This document shows, piece by piece, positions 1-8,856 of a DNA stretch of 64,000 bases (its first letter is position 1; every line of letters begins with the position of its first letter). Made by a program: the position numbers and the translations under genes. The notes under the pieces are model-generated. The model was not told the DNA's origin, ran no database searches, and was given only the letters and a program-made list of their open reading frames with translations. Location of the stretch: NCBI GenBank assembly GCA_020445255.1, contig JAGRGY010000002.1, forward strand, positions 124,001 through 188,000, in the 5' to 3' direction. The stretch comes from Gammaproteobacteria bacterium. GTDB lineage: Bacteria > Pseudomonadota > Gammaproteobacteria > Chromatiales > Chromatiaceae.

Positions 1-1197
1 GTCGCCGGGACCGCGTGCGACGATGCGACCATCCTGCACCGCGTCGATCAGCACGACCATCTCGCGCCCGACCTGCAGCGCCAGCTTGTCGCGACTGATC
101 TCGGCCTGGATCTCCATGAAGCGCTGCAGCCGGTCCTGCTTGACGTCCTCTGGCACCGGGTCGGGCAGCGCGTTCGCCGCAGCACCGGCGACCGGCGAAT
201 AGGTGAAGCAGCCGACGCGGTCGAGTTGCGCGGCCTGGATGAATTCGAGCAGGCGGTCGAAGTCGTCCCCGGTCTCGCCGGGGAAGCCGACGATGAAGGT
301 CGAGCGCAGCACGAGGTCCGGGCACAGCTCGCGCCAGCGCGCGATGCGGTCGAGCACCTTCTCGGTCGCCGCCGGGCGTTTCATCGCGCGCAGGATGCGT
401 TCGCTGCCGTGCTGCAGCGGCATATCGAGGTACGGCAGGATCAGGCCCTCGGCCATCAGCGGCAGCAGGTCGTCGACGTGCGGGTACGGGTAGACGTAGT
501 GCAGCCGTGTCCACGCCGGCAACTGGCCGAGCTCCCTCGCCAACGTGGTCAGGCGTGTCGCCAACGGCCGACCGTTGAAGAAATCGGTGCGGTATTTCAG
601 GTCGACGCCGTAGGCGCTGGTGTCCTGCGACACGACCAGCAGCTCACGCACACCGGATTCGACCAGGCGTTCGGCCTCGGCCAGCACCTCGCCGACCGGG
701 CGGCTGACCAGGTCGCCGCGCATGCTCGGGATGATGCAGAAACTGCAGCGATGGTTGCAGCCCTCGGAGATCTTCAGATAGGCGTAGTGCTTCGGCGTCA
801 GCTTGATGCCCTGCGGCGGAATCAGGCTGGTGAACGGGTCGTGCGGCGCCGGCAGGTGCGCGTGCACGGCACGCATGACGGCCTCGTAGTCATGTGGCCC
901 GGTCACCGCGAGCACGTCCGGGTGCGCGGCGCGGATCTCGTCCTCGCGCACGCCGAGGCAGCCGGTGACGATCACGCGGCCGTTGCCGTGCAGCGCCTCG
1001 CCGATCGCGTCCAGCGACTCGGCGACAGCCGCATCGATGAAACCGCAGGTGTTGACGACGACCAGATCGGCACCCTGGTAACTCGGCGACAGGCCGTAGC
1101 CTTCGGCACGCAGCTGGGTCAGGATGCGCTCGGAGTCGACCAGGTTCTTCGGACAGCCGAGGCTGACGAAACCGATCTTGGGTTCGGACGGATTCAT
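1..1197 (-). CDS. rimO: Ribosomal protein S12 methylthiotransferase RimO (3' end outside window)
   Basis: RimO is the radical-SAM enzyme that adds a methylthio group to Asp of ribosomal protein S12. Read on the minus strand from ATG at 1197, the visible 399 codons begin [20 protein letters not shown]. The N-terminal UPF0004 cluster cysteines are C15, C51 and C80, and the radical-SAM motif CNHRCSFC gives C147, C151 and C154. The reading frame is open to base 1 inside the C-terminal TRAM region, so about 40 residues are missing against the usual ~440. The gene starts 16 nt after the cnoX-like stop, so the two are probably co-transcribed. Identification is firm from the two cysteine motifs and their spacing. 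Confidence 0.95.
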   Translation of the reverse strand, partial: MNPSEPKIGFVSLGCPKNLVDSERILTQLRAEGYGLSPSYQGADLVVVNTCGFIDAAVAESLDAIGEALHGNGRVIVTGCLGVREDEIRAAHPDVLAVTGPHDYEAVMRAVHAHLPAPHDPFTSLIPPQGIKLTPKHYAYLKISEGCNHRCSFCIIPSMRGDLVSRPVGEVLAEAERLVESGVRELLVVSQDTSAYGVDLKYRTDFFNGRPLATRLTTLARELGQLPAWTRLHYVYPYPHVDDLLPLMAEGLILPYLDMPLQHGSERILRAMKRPAATEKVLDRIARWRELCPDLVLRSTFIVGFPGETGDDFDRLLEFIQAAQLDRVGCFTYSPVAGAAANALPDPVPEDVKQDRLQRFMEIQAEISRDKLALQVGREMVVLIDAVQDGRIVARGPGD

Positions 1198-1213
1198 CGC
1201 GCGAGGGCCGCCG

Positions 1214-2080
1214 TCAATGGATCAGGCGGGCGAGTTCGCCGCGGTACTGCTTGACCAGCGCGTGATCGCCGCCGAGCGTGGCAAAGATCGCGAGCAGCCC
1301 GCGTCGTGCGGCGCCGTTGTCGTAACCGGGATCGGCGCGCAGGATCACGATCAATGCCTGCAGCGCCTGCTCGTACTCATCGTTGACCAGGTGCAGGGCC
1401 GCGGCCTTGAAATGCGCATCGAGGTCCGCCGGCTGCCGCTGCAGGCGCAGCGCCAGCGCCTGCCCGTCGTCGACGGCGCGCGCCGCGGTGATGAAGTCGA
1501 GATGCGCACGCAGCGTCGCCAGCTCGGTCGTGTCGCGTGCCTCGACCGGCAGTGCCGCGAGCACGTCGCGCGCCTCGTCGTAGCGATGCACGCGCATCAG
1601 GAACTTGGCCAGCATCGCCGGCAGGTCGAGATTGTCCGGCTCGGCCATCGCGCCCTCGGCCAGCAGCTGGATCGCCTTGTCGTGCTCGCCGGCATTCCAC
1701 GCCTTCGCGGCGGCCAGGCGCACCTTGTCACCGAGCGGCACCAGGTACTTGTCGACGATGCGTCGGTAGTCGGCCTCGGGCTGCATGCCGTGCACATCCT
1801 CGACGACCTTGCCGTTGCGGAACAGTTTGAACGACGGCAGGCTCTTGACGCCGAAGCGGCCGGCGATGCCCTTCTGCTCGTCGGTGTTGACCGTGACCAG
1901 CAGGAAGCGCCCACCGTACTGCTCGGCGAGATGCCTGAGCACCTTCTGCTGGCGCAGCGAGGGACCGGCCCAGGGCGCCCAGAAGTCGACCAGCACGAGG
2001 CCTCTGCGCGAGTTCTCGATCACCAGGCGGTCGAAGTTGTACTCGGTGCCTTCGAGGATGTAGCCGGAGGGAGTGGACAT
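1214..2080 (-). CDS. cnoX: CnoX/YbbN-like thioredoxin-fold co-chaperone lacking the CxxC cysteines
   Basis: A 288-residue protein with an N-terminal thioredoxin fold (about 1-110) followed by TPR-like helical repeats (about 115-285). This is the layout of CnoX (YbbN), a holdase that works with GroEL and protects proteins from chlorine stress. The thioredoxin active-site segment reads FWAPWAGPS at residues 33-41: both redox cysteines of WCGPC are replaced, by Ala38 and Ser41. Oxidoreductase activity through CxxC is therefore not possible, in line with a chaperone role; E. coli YbbN also has a non-canonical active site. It lies upstream of rimO in the same direction. Family assignment is confident; the chaperone role is inferred from the family. 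Confidence 0.85.
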   Translation of the reverse strand: MSTPSGYILEGTEYNFDRLVIENSRRGLVLVDFWAPWAGPSLRQQKVLRHLAEQYGGRFLLVTVNTDEQKGIAGRFGVKSLPSFKLFRNGKVVEDVHGMQPEADYRRIVDKYLVPLGDKVRLAAAKAWNAGEHDKAIQLLAEGAMAEPDNLDLPAMLAKFLMRVHRYDEARDVLAALPVEARDTTELATLRAHLDFITAARAVDDGQALALRLQRQPADLDAHFKAAALHLVNDEYEQALQALIVILRADPGYDNGAARRGLLAIFATLGGDHALVKQYRGELARLIH

Positions 2081-2152
2081 GCTTCGTTCAGCCGGGTCGG
2101 TCCGACCCCGTTGCCCGCGACGCGGAAGGCGATGGCTGCGCTGCGTGGCGCA

Positions 2153-2479
2153 TCAGTTGAGCAGGTCGGCCAGGTTGACGCCCGGCGTACGCTGCACCTC
2201 GATCACCAGGGTCTCGCCGAGCGCGATCTCGCCGGCCTCGATATGCGGTCGCAGCTGTTCGCAGATCTGTTGCACCAGCATCACGCCCTGGGCATCGCGA
2301 CCGTCGACCCCCCCCTGCTGCAGCGCCGCGTGCAGCTCGCCCAGGTAGCTGCGGAATCGCTCGCCCTGTGCCGCCAGGTCGGCGGCCTTGAAGTCGTCGG
2401 TGAAATTGATGTGCAGCTCGTAGTTGCCCTGCGCCGACGGCTCGACCACGCCGATCTTCAGGGGGCCATCGATATCCAT
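2153..2479 (-). CDS. Small uncharacterised acidic protein
   Basis: A 108-residue protein read from ATG at 2479, beginning MDIDGPLKIGVVEPSAQGNY. I do not recognise the family. It is soluble-looking and acidic, with no signal peptide or membrane segment and no cysteine motif; one Cys lies in the QQICEQL stretch. It precedes the cnoX-like gene by 72 nt in the same direction and may belong to the cnoX-rimO transcript. The reading frame extends upstream to 2641, but that extension is Arg/Gly rich and implausible, so the internal ATG is preferred. No function is proposed. Confidence 0.65.
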   Translation of the reverse strand: MDIDGPLKIGVVEPSAQGNYELHINFTDDFKAADLAAQGERFRSYLGELHAALQQGGVDGRDAQGVMLVQQICEQLRPHIEAGEIALGETLVIEVQRTPGVNLADLLN

Positions 2480-2744
2480 TGCAAGGTCTCGTCGGTGACG
2501 GCGGGAACACCCCGCGCGGGCCGACAAGGATACGGTAAGTACCGGATAAATAAACCCTGATGGATGTCCCGCTTCGGTACCGGCGACGGCCTCCGGCAGG
2601 CGCCTCGACGGGCCGCCGAAACGGCCCGATTGCGGTGTCATTTCAATCGCTTGATGCAGATTAAGCAGTTCGTGGAATTAGCTAACATGACAGCCTTGTC
2701 ATACCCGCAACGGCATGCCAGTATCGGATAACTCGAGGGACACC

Positions 2745-2764
2745 AAATTAGCGTTTTCTAATTT
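2745..2764. promoter_or_regulatory. AT-rich palindrome in a 343-nt gap upstream of the 46-aa peptide
   Basis: The gap 2480-2822 is unusually AT-rich for this window. It holds a perfect 7-bp inverted repeat AAATTAG / CTAATTT (2745-2751 and 2758-2764) separated by 6 nt, and a smaller TGACA...TGTCA dyad near 2688-2701. Neither is followed by a T-run on the + strand. An operator or promoter region for the small gene at 2823 is the simplest reading; no regulator can be named. Confidence 0.35.
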
Positions 2765-2822
2765 AAAAACCGAGAGTTGCAGCGCTATTACAACAGGCTG
2801 AAAAGTCGATCTGGAGGTGTAG

Positions 2823-2963
2823 GTGAAGTCATTTGTGAGTTGTACTTTCGGTAAGGTATGCAGTGACATCCCCGGCGTCTGCATCGTGTTGCAGATGATC
2901 CTGGTCGTCGCACTCTCGGGTGTGCTCGGTTACATGTTCGTTACCCAGGAACTCATGAAATAA
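2823..2963 (+). CDS. 46-residue single-span membrane peptide
   Basis: A GTG-initiated reading frame of 46 codons with a near-ideal ribosome binding site, GGAGG at 2813-2817, five bases before the start. The peptide has a polar N-terminus with cysteines at positions 7, 12 and 20, then one strong hydrophobic segment (about 20-40: VLQMILVVALSGVLGYMF) and a short polar tail ending LMK. It is monocistronic, preceded by an AT-rich region with palindromes and followed by a perfect 11-bp hairpin at 2975-3000. Bounded this way it looks like a real small membrane protein gene. I do not recognise a family, and the function is unknown. Confidence 0.55.
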   Translation: MKSFVSCTFGKVCSDIPGVCIVLQMILVVALSGVLGYMFVTQELMK

Positions 2964-2974
2964 GCCCCACTACC

Positions 2975-3000
2975 GCCACTCCGGCCTGAGCCGGAGTGGC
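2975..3000 (+). terminator. Perfect 11-bp hairpin after the 46-aa peptide gene
   Basis: GCCACTCCGGC (2975-2985), loop CTGA, GCCGGAGTGGC (2990-3000), starting 12 nt after the stop codon. The stem is perfect and GC-rich but no T-run follows, so it may stabilise the message or act as a weak terminator. Bases 3001-3160 hold nothing I can identify. Confidence 0.45.
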
Positions 3001-3163
3001 CTGAGACCGCTTTCGACACCTCGTGACACGATTGTCCCGGCATCGGAAACCCCCTCTCCCCCGCAACCCGCTTCGCAATGACTCGCACCTCCGGGCACCT
3101 CGCCCCCGGATCGGAAAATTCCTGGCGGACTGCCGGATTCACGCGCCACGTTCACAAGGTCTC

Positions 3164-3191
3164 TTGACCCTCGCATCCCTCCCCCTTACAT
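3164..3191 (+). promoter_or_regulatory. Putative sigma-70 promoter of the cobalamin riboswitch/btuB transcript
   Basis: TTGACC (3164-3169) and TTACAT (3186-3191) with a 16-bp spacer, placing the transcription start near 3198, just before the riboswitch fold begins. Confidence 0.5.
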
Positions 3192-3204
3192 TGCCGCCGC
3201 TCGC

Positions 3205-3412
3205 CTGAGGTGCCTCCCGCCAGCGATGGCCGAAGGTTAAACGGGAAGCCGGTGCGCTCCATTCCGGAGCCAGTCCGGCACTGCCCCCGCAACGGTGATC
3301 GGGTCATCTGCCTGTCGCAACCGCCACTGCGTCGCTGACGTGGGAAGGCGCGAACAGGCGACTGCCAATGCGGCAGTCGGCCCGTCAGTCCGGATACCGG
3401 CCCAGGCCATCG
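3205..3412 (+). promoter_or_regulatory. Cobalamin (adenosylcobalamin) riboswitch
   Basis: This leader carries the conserved blocks of the cobalamin riboswitch in order. There is a 5' GCCTGAGGTGCC stem, then GGGAAGCCGGTGCG near 3242-3255. Next comes CAGTCCGGCACTGCCCCCGC around 3271-3290 with the following AACGGTGA. The closing B12 box AGTCCGGATACCGGCCC lies at 3387-3403. It precedes btuB by about 120 nt, so it is expected to shut off the B12 receptor transcript or its translation when adenosylcobalamin is bound. The remaining leader to 3532 ends in GGGGAG, the ribosome binding site of btuB. Confidence 0.93.
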
Positions 3413-3532
3413 ACAACCACGCCGCGGCGGGCAGCGTGAGGCCGGCTGCGCCAGCACCCTGGTTGCGGTGTCGCCTCTCCGACCCCACGCGACACCACAG
3501 GCAGCGCGGAGGGCGCCGCCGGGGAGCCGCAG

Positions 3533-5485
3533 ATGTTCAATACGTTTTCCGCGCGCGCACTGGCCACGCGCGCGCTCCTGACCCAGCTGGTTCTGACGCC
3601 ACTGGTGCCGACCCGGCCGGCCATCGCCGACACCGCGCTGCCGCCGATCATGATCAGCGCGACACGCAGCGAGCTGCCCGGCATCGACATCCCCGCCGCG
3701 CGCACGCTGATCGACGCCGAACAGATCGCCGACAGCGGTGCACACGATATCTCCGAGCTGCTGCACCGCACGGTGGGCCTGCACGTGTCCGACGGCATCG
3801 GCGACGGTTCGAGCAGCCGCATCGACATGCGCGGGTTCGGTTCGACCGCGCAGTCCAACGTCGCGGTGCTGATCAACGGCCGCAAGATCAACCCGGCTAC
3901 CGACGGCGCGACCCTGTATCTGAACAGCATCGACCTCGACAGCATCGAACGCATCGAGGTGATCGAGGGCAGCGCCGGCACCTTGTACGGCAACCAGGCG
4001 GTCGGGGGCCTGATCAACATCGTCACACGCCGGCCGCGCACCGCGACGCGCGAGCTGAGCGTCGGCGGTGGCAGCTACGCGGCGCGCGCGCTGTCGGCGT
4101 CGTTGAGCGAACCGCTCGCGTTTGGCACGGTGTTGCAGCTGAACCTGCACCACGACGCCAGTGACAACTATCGCGACCACAACGCCAGCCGCGTGACGCG
4201 CATCGGCGGACGCATCGACGTCGACCACGCCGGTGGCGCCAGCTATATCGATGTCGAACGTCTCGACGACTATGTGCAGACACCGGGCGCGCTGTTTGCC
4301 GATGAACTGGCCGCCGACCGGCGCCAGGCCGTGTTTACCGACGACTTTCTCGACACCGTGAGCACTGTCGTGCGTGTCGGCACCCGCACGCCGTTGTCCG
4401 CGCACTGGCAATTCGAGGGCGAGCTGGCATGGCGCGACGACGCGCGCGACTTCGTGCAGAGCTTCCGCGGCTTTCCGGGCGGCCTGTCGACCCAGGACCG
4501 CGAGTCGGTCGAGTTGACGCCGCGCCTGATCGCCACGTTCGACGACAGCGTGGTCACGCTCGGCGTCGACCTGCTGCACACCGACTACCTGCTGCAGACG
4601 GCGTTCGGGCCGCAGGGCGACGAACAGGACATCGCCGCCGCATATGCGCAGTTGACGCAGCCATTGACGCCGGCTTTGTCGGTGACCGCCGGTGTGCGCC
4701 ACGCGCGCGTCGACAACGCCATCAACAACAGCGGCTCACCGGTGTCGGTCGGCGACAGCGTGACGGTCGGCTCGCTCGGTGCCGTCTATCGACCGGATCC
4801 AGCGTGGCGCCTGTTCCTGCGCGCCGACCAGAACTACCGTTTTGCCAAGGTCGACGAACACACCAACGTGCCGTTCGGTCAGCCGGTCGGCCTGGACACG
4901 CAGCGCGGGATCTCGTACGAAACCGGGGCCGAGTACACCGGCGCCGGGCTGCGCGCGTCGCTGCGCGCCTACCGCCTGGAACTGCAGGACGAGATCAGCT
5001 TCGACGCGGTGACCTTCACCAACGTCAACCTCGACCGCAGCCGCCGGCGCGGCGTCACACTGTCCCTGGATACGGCACTGACGCGCACGCTCGATGCCGG
5101 CGTCGGCTATGCCTTCATCGACAGCGAGATCACCAGCGGCACTCACAGGGGCAGCCAGGTGCCGCTGGTGCCGCGCCGCCGCGCCACCGCGTATGCCGAG
5201 TACCGCCCGGCCGACGGCTGGTTGGCGCGCGTCGATGTCGAGCACGTCGACCGCCAGTTTCTCGGTTCGGATTTCGCCAACGCCGCGCCGCCGCTCGACG
5301 CCTATACCGTGGTCGACCTGGTCGTGCATCGCGACATCGCCGCGTGGCGCTTCACGCTGAAGGTCAACAACCTGCTGGATGCGCGCTACAGTGAGACAGG
5401 TGCCAGCTCGTTCGCCGGCGACGGTTACAACCCGGCGCCCGAGCGCAACCTGTGGCTGGGCGCCCGCTATACCGTCGAGGATTGA
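3533..5485 (+). CDS. btuB: TonB-dependent vitamin B12 receptor, BtuB-like
   Basis: A 650-residue outer-membrane receptor. A signal peptide (about 1-32, ending in PAIAD) precedes a TonB-box-like stretch LPPIMISATR. The plug domain follows (about 45-170), with the typical DMRGFGSTAQSNVAVLING and RIEVIEGSAGTLYGNQAVGG segments. The rest is a 22-strand barrel with a C-terminal aromatic-containing strand (NLWLGARYTVED). Cobalamin is the inferred substrate because a cobalamin riboswitch lies directly upstream and a cobalamin adenosyltransferase starts 2 nt downstream. GGGGAG seven bases before ATG supports the start. The family also includes siderophore and other receptors, so substrate rests on context. 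Confidence 0.9.
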   Translation: MFNTFSARALATRALLTQLVLTPLVPTRPAIADTALPPIMISATRSELPGIDIPAARTLIDAEQIADSGAHDISELLHRTVGLHVSDGIGDGSSSRIDMRGFGSTAQSNVAVLINGRKINPATDGATLYLNSIDLDSIERIEVIEGSAGTLYGNQAVGGLINIVTRRPRTATRELSVGGGSYAARALSASLSEPLAFGTVLQLNLHHDASDNYRDHNASRVTRIGGRIDVDHAGGASYIDVERLDDYVQTPGALFADELAADRRQAVFTDDFLDTVSTVVRVGTRTPLSAHWQFEGELAWRDDARDFVQSFRGFPGGLSTQDRESVELTPRLIATFDDSVVTLGVDLLHTDYLLQTAFGPQGDEQDIAAAYAQLTQPLTPALSVTAGVRHARVDNAINNSGSPVSVGDSVTVGSLGAVYRPDPAWRLFLRADQNYRFAKVDEHTNVPFGQPVGLDTQRGISYETGAEYTGAGLRASLRAYRLELQDEISFDAVTFTNVNLDRSRRRGVTLSLDTALTRTLDAGVGYAFIDSEITSGTHRGSQVPLVPRRRATAYAEYRPADGWLARVDVEHVDRQFLGSDFANAAPPLDAYTVVDLVVHRDIAAWRFTLKVNNLLDARYSETGASSFAGDGYNPAPERNLWLGARYTVED

Positions 5486-5487
5486 TC

Positions 5488-6033
5488 GTGGCCAATCGAC
5501 TCACCCGCATCTACACACGCGGCGGCGACGACGGCAGCACCGGCCTGGCGGGCGGCGAACGCGTGCGCAAGGATGCCCCGCGCATCGCCGCGATCGGCGA
5601 TGTGGACGAGTTGAACTCGGTGATCGGGCTGTTGCGCGCCGCGTTGGCCGGAGACGATATGGACCCGCTGCTCGAGTCGGTGCAGCACCGCCTGTTCGAC
5701 CTCGGCGGTGAGCTGGCGATGCCCGGCACCGAACTGATCGAGGCCGAGCGCACGATCGAACTGGAACAGGCCCTCGACCGGCACAACGCGCTGCTCCCGT
5801 CACTGGCCGAATTCGTGCTGCCGGGCGGCAACGAAGCCGCCGCGCGCTGCCATGTCGCGCGCGCCGTGTGCCGGCGCGCCGAGCGCGCGCTGCTGCGACT
5901 TTCGCGTGACGAGCCGGTAAACTCGGCCAGCGTGACCTACCTGAACCGGCTGTCCGACCTGCTGTTCGTGCTCGCACGTACCTTGGCGCGCCGTAACGGC
6001 GGCGCGGAAATCACCTGGCACAAGGGAACCTGA
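5488..6033 (+). CDS. Cob(I)alamin adenosyltransferase, PduO type
   Basis: A 181-residue ATP:cob(I)alamin adenosyltransferase of the PduO/ATR fold, which makes adenosylcobalamin from imported B12. Recognisable segments are TRIYTRGGDDGSTGLAGGER (ATP-binding N-terminus), DVDELNSVIGLLRA, QHRLFDLGGELA, FVLPGGNEAAARCHVARAVCRRAER and the terminal NRLSDLLFVLARTL. The start is GTG at 5488, two bases after the btuB stop, so the genes are translationally coupled under the same riboswitch. Uptake and activation of B12 are thus one unit. The assignment to the PduO rather than the CobA/BtuR family is clear from these motifs. Confidence 0.95.
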   Translation: MANRLTRIYTRGGDDGSTGLAGGERVRKDAPRIAAIGDVDELNSVIGLLRAALAGDDMDPLLESVQHRLFDLGGELAMPGTELIEAERTIELEQALDRHNALLPSLAEFVLPGGNEAAARCHVARAVCRRAERALLRLSRDEPVNSASVTYLNRLSDLLFVLARTLARRNGGAEITWHKGT

Positions 6034-6035
6034 GC

Positions 6036-6842
6036 ATGGCAGAGAAACCGGTGGTCGTGATCGGCATGGGCGAGATGGGCAGCGTGTTCGCGCGTGCGCT
6101 GTTGCGCCTCGGTCATCCCGTATACCCGGTAATGCGCACGTCGAGAATGAAGCGCATCGCGGCCGAGCTGCGCAAGCCCCGGGCGGTCGTGGTCGCGGTC
6201 GGCGAGAACGATCTCGCCAACGTCCTGCGCCGCATGCCCAAGGCCTGGCGCAAGCGCCTGGTCCTGCTGCAGAACGAGCTGTTGCCGGACGATTACCGCG
6301 AGATCGACAACGTCACCGTGGTCTCGGTTTGGTTCGAGAAGAAGAAGGGCCAGGACAGCAAGGTCATCATCCCCTCGCCCGCACATGGCCCACGCGCGAC
6401 ACTGCTGGCACGTGCGCTGGCGACGCTCGACATCCCGGTCTCGGTGGTCGAGTCCGCACGCAACATGCTGTTCGAGCTGGTGGCGAAGAACCTGTACATC
6501 CTGACCAGCAACATTGCCGGGCTGCGCGTCGGTGGCACGGTCGGCGAACTGTGGCGGGAACATGAGGCGCTGGCACGCACCATCGCCAACGAGGTCATCA
6601 CGCTGCAGGAGGGCCTGACCGGATCACGCTTCAACAACGACGACCTGATCGCCGCGATGTGCCGCGCGTTCGACGGCGACCCGGCGCACACGTGCATGGG
6701 GCGCAGTGCGCCGGCGCGCCTGGAGCGTGCCCTCGCCCACGCCGATGCGCTCGGGCTCGTTCTGCCGACACTGCGCGCGATCGCCGCCGAGCAGGCCGCC
6801 CCGACCATCGACGAACTACCCCCGGGCCCGCTGCTCGCATGA
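6036..6842 (+). CDS. NAD(P)-binding ketopantoate reductase-like protein
   Basis: A 268-residue protein whose N-terminus VVVIGMGEMGSVFARAL is a GxGxxG Rossmann dinucleotide site. It is followed by a helical C-terminal domain (about 145-260) containing KNLYILTSNIAGL, in the arrangement of ketopantoate reductase and 6-phosphogluconate dehydrogenase relatives. It starts 2 nt after the adenosyltransferase and overlaps fkpB by 3 nt (ATGA), so it sits in the same operon. The classical PanE catalytic Lys/Glu pattern is not obvious, so I do not call it panE. The substrate is unknown. Confidence 0.75.
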   Translation: MAEKPVVVIGMGEMGSVFARALLRLGHPVYPVMRTSRMKRIAAELRKPRAVVVAVGENDLANVLRRMPKAWRKRLVLLQNELLPDDYREIDNVTVVSVWFEKKKGQDSKVIIPSPAHGPRATLLARALATLDIPVSVVESARNMLFELVAKNLYILTSNIAGLRVGGTVGELWREHEALARTIANEVITLQEGLTGSRFNNDDLIAAMCRAFDGDPAHTCMGRSAPARLERALAHADALGLVLPTLRAIAAEQAAPTIDELPPGPLLA

Positions 6843-7294
6843 GCGAACCCGGGCAGATCGTCCCCGGCAGCCGCGTCACGCTGCACCTGTCGATCCTGCT
6901 CGAGGACCGCACCGAGGCGCTGTCGACCTTTGGTGAAGACCCGCTGGTGATCACGGTCGGCGACGGCACGCTGCGCCCCGGCCTCGAACTTGCGATCTAC
7001 GGCCTCGCGGCGGGCGACACCCAGACCCTCAACCTGTATCCGGACCAGGCCTACGGCGAGCGCGATCCGGCCCTGGTCCAGCCGATGCCGCGCACCGACT
7101 TCGATCACGATTTCATCCCCGAGCCGGGGCAGATCATCGCGTTCACGCTGCCCGACGGCGAGGACGTGGCCGGCCGCGTGGTCGAGGTCGACGAGGGCCA
7201 CGTCGAGGTCGATTTCAATCACCCGCTGGCCGGACACGAGATCACGTTCCGGGTCGAGATCCTCGACGTGTTGCCGCCGGCTGATCAGCACTGA
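6839..7294 (+). CDS. fkpB: FKBP-type peptidyl-prolyl isomerase, SlpA/FkpB-like
   Basis: A 151-residue SlyD/SlpA-type FKBP with an insert-in-flap domain. The FKBP parts are residues 1-70 ([42 protein letters not shown]) and 125-151; the IF domain with PEPGQIIAF and [11 protein letters not shown] lies between. It lacks the His/Cys-rich metal-binding tail of SlyD. It is followed 97 nt later by ispH, as fkpB-ispH is in many gammaproteobacteria. The ATGA overlap with the preceding gene fixes the start at 6839. Confidence 0.92.
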   Translation: MSEPGQIVPGSRVTLHLSILLEDRTEALSTFGEDPLVITVGDGTLRPGLELAIYGLAAGDTQTLNLYPDQAYGERDPALVQPMPRTDFDHDFIPEPGQIIAFTLPDGEDVAGRVVEVDEGHVEVDFNHPLAGHEITFRVEILDVLPPADQH

Positions 7295-7391
7295 CGACTG
7301 CCGGGGCGATCCGGACCGCCCCGGCAGCGGCCGGGTTTCCCGCCCGTGTCACAGGTTGAAAACGCCCGCGCGGCCACTGACAATCGCGTCC

Positions 7392-8348
7392 ATGAAAATC
7401 CTGCTTGCCAATCCGCGCGGCTTCTGCGCCGGCGTCGACCGTGCGATCGAGATCGTCGAGCGTGCGCTCGACGCGTTCGGCGCGCCGATCTACGTGCGCC
7501 ACGAGGTCGTACACAATCGGTTCGTCGTGCAGCGCCTACGCGATCGCGGTGCCGTGTTCGTTGACGAACTGGGTGAGATACCGGACGGCGGTACGGTGAT
7601 TTTCAGCGCGCACGGCGTGGCGCGCCAGGTGCGCGACGAGGCCGACCGGCGCAACCTGACGGTGTTCGACGCGACCTGTCCACTGGTGACCAAGGTTCAC
7701 CTCGAGGTCGCGCGTCACTGCCGCGCCGGCGACGAGGTGGTACTGATCGGCCACCGCGGGCACCCCGAGGTCGAGGGCACGATGGGCCAGTACCGCTGCG
7801 CCGACAACGGCGCCGGCATCTACCTGGTCGAGACGCCCGCGGACGTCGACCGGCTCGCGGTGCGCAATCCGGCACGCCTGGCGTTCGTCACCCAGACCAC
7901 GCTGTCGATGGACGATACGGCACGGGTGATCGAGGCCCTGCAGCGCCGCTTCCCCGAGATACGCGGACCCCGCAAGGACGACATCTGCTACGCGACGCAG
8001 AACCGCCAGGACGCGGTCACGCGCCTGTCACGCCATTGCGACCTGGTGCTGGTGGTCGGCTCACCGAACAGCTCGAACTCGAACCGGCTCAAAGAGATCG
8101 CCGAGAAACAGGGGCGCGCCGCGTACCTGATCGACGGCCCGCAGGACATTCGACGCGAGTGGCTGGACGGTGTCGACGTGATCGGCCTGACCGCCGGCGC
8201 GTCGGCGCCCGAGGTGCTGGTCGAGAGTGTCATCGCGCAGCTGCGCGGCTGGGGTGCCGGCGATGTCGAGCAGGACGACGGTGAACCCGAGACGGTCGTG
8301 TTCGCGCTGCCGAGGAACCTGCTCGACGCGATCGGGCAGCGGGGCTGA
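7392..8348 (+). CDS. ispH: 4-hydroxy-3-methylbut-2-enyl diphosphate reductase
   Basis: IspH catalyses the last step of the MEP isoprenoid pathway, making IPP and DMAPP with a [4Fe-4S] cluster. The 318-residue protein has all three cluster cysteines, in [12 protein letters not shown] (C12), [12 protein letters not shown] and [14 protein letters not shown]. It also has the conserved [30 protein letters not shown] and [12 protein letters not shown] segments. The start ATG at 7392 follows a short spacer after fkpB. Length and motifs match the family fully. Confidence 0.97.
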   Translation: MKILLANPRGFCAGVDRAIEIVERALDAFGAPIYVRHEVVHNRFVVQRLRDRGAVFVDELGEIPDGGTVIFSAHGVARQVRDEADRRNLTVFDATCPLVTKVHLEVARHCRAGDEVVLIGHRGHPEVEGTMGQYRCADNGAGIYLVETPADVDRLAVRNPARLAFVTQTTLSMDDTARVIEALQRRFPEIRGPRKDDICYATQNRQDAVTRLSRHCDLVLVVGSPNSSNSNRLKEIAEKQGRAAYLIDGPQDIRREWLDGVDVIGLTAGASAPEVLVESVIAQLRGWGAGDVEQDDGEPETVVFALPRNLLDAIGQRG

Positions 8349-8363
8349 CGCGAACGACGTATT

Positions 8364-8407
8364 GCGGGTCGGCCCGGGCCGGCGGGCAGCGACCCGCCGT
8401 GACCGAC
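8364..8407. terminator. Inverted repeat between convergent ispH and pilE
   Basis: GCGGGTCG (8364-8371) and CGACCCGC (8400-8407) flank a GC-rich loop that can itself fold. It fills the 73-nt gap between the converging stop codons. Without a clear T-run it is a possible bidirectional, perhaps Rho-assisted, end. Confidence 0.35.
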
Positions 8408-8421
8408 CGCCCACACGCCCA

Positions 8422-8847
8422 CTACCAGCAGTTGCCTGCCGATCCCGTCGAGGTTTTGGTACCAAGGTGATTGATCGTCAGAGTTGCGCAGTGGCCGGCA
8501 TCGCTGGCCTGCGCGCCGCCTGCATCGGCGGTCGCCGTGGCACTGAAACCCTGCGCCCCGGCACTCAAGGTGGGGTTGGCGATCGTGTAATAGCCTTCGT
8601 TCGAGTCACCGCCCTGGATATCGCTGGAGACCTGCAGCGACGCGAGGTTCGCTGTGTACCTGCCGTTGATCGTAAAGAAGCGTTCCTGCGCCATCGCAAT
8701 CGCCTCCAGCGCTATCCTGGCATCGGCGCGCCGCGCCTTCTGCGTCTGGTTGGTGTACAGCGGGTAGGCGATGGCCGCGAGCACGGCCATGACCGCGACC
8801 ACGACCATCAGTTCCACCAGCGTCAGGCCTTTCTGCCGCGTGTGCAT
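8422..8847 (-). CDS. pilE: Type IV minor pilin PilE
   Basis: A 141-residue type IV pilin-like protein. A short leader ends MHTRQKG, then the mature N-terminus LTLVELMVVVAVMAVLAAIA. The pre-pilin peptidase site is G^L and Glu5 is conserved. The globular part carries a C-terminal cysteine pair (GHC and the final NCW), typical of a pilin disulfide loop. ATG at 8847 is chosen because AAGGAG lies five bases upstream; the GTG two codons earlier lies inside that site. It is the last gene of the minor pilin operon, 9 nt after pilY1, as in Pseudomonas. Confidence 0.9.
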   Translation of the reverse strand: MHTRQKGLTLVELMVVVAVMAVLAAIAYPLYTNQTQKARRADARIALEAIAMAQERFFTINGRYTANLASLQVSSDIQGGDSNEGYYTIANPTLSAGAQGFSATATADAGGAQASDAGHCATLTINHLGTKTSTGSAGNCW

Positions 8848-8856
8848 GTTCACTCC

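Noticed and set aside
226..2560. Long plus-strand open frames opposite rimO, cnoX and the small protein
   Set aside because: They are antisense to well-recognised minus-strand genes, rich in Arg/Ala/Gln and without domains; high GC creates such frames.
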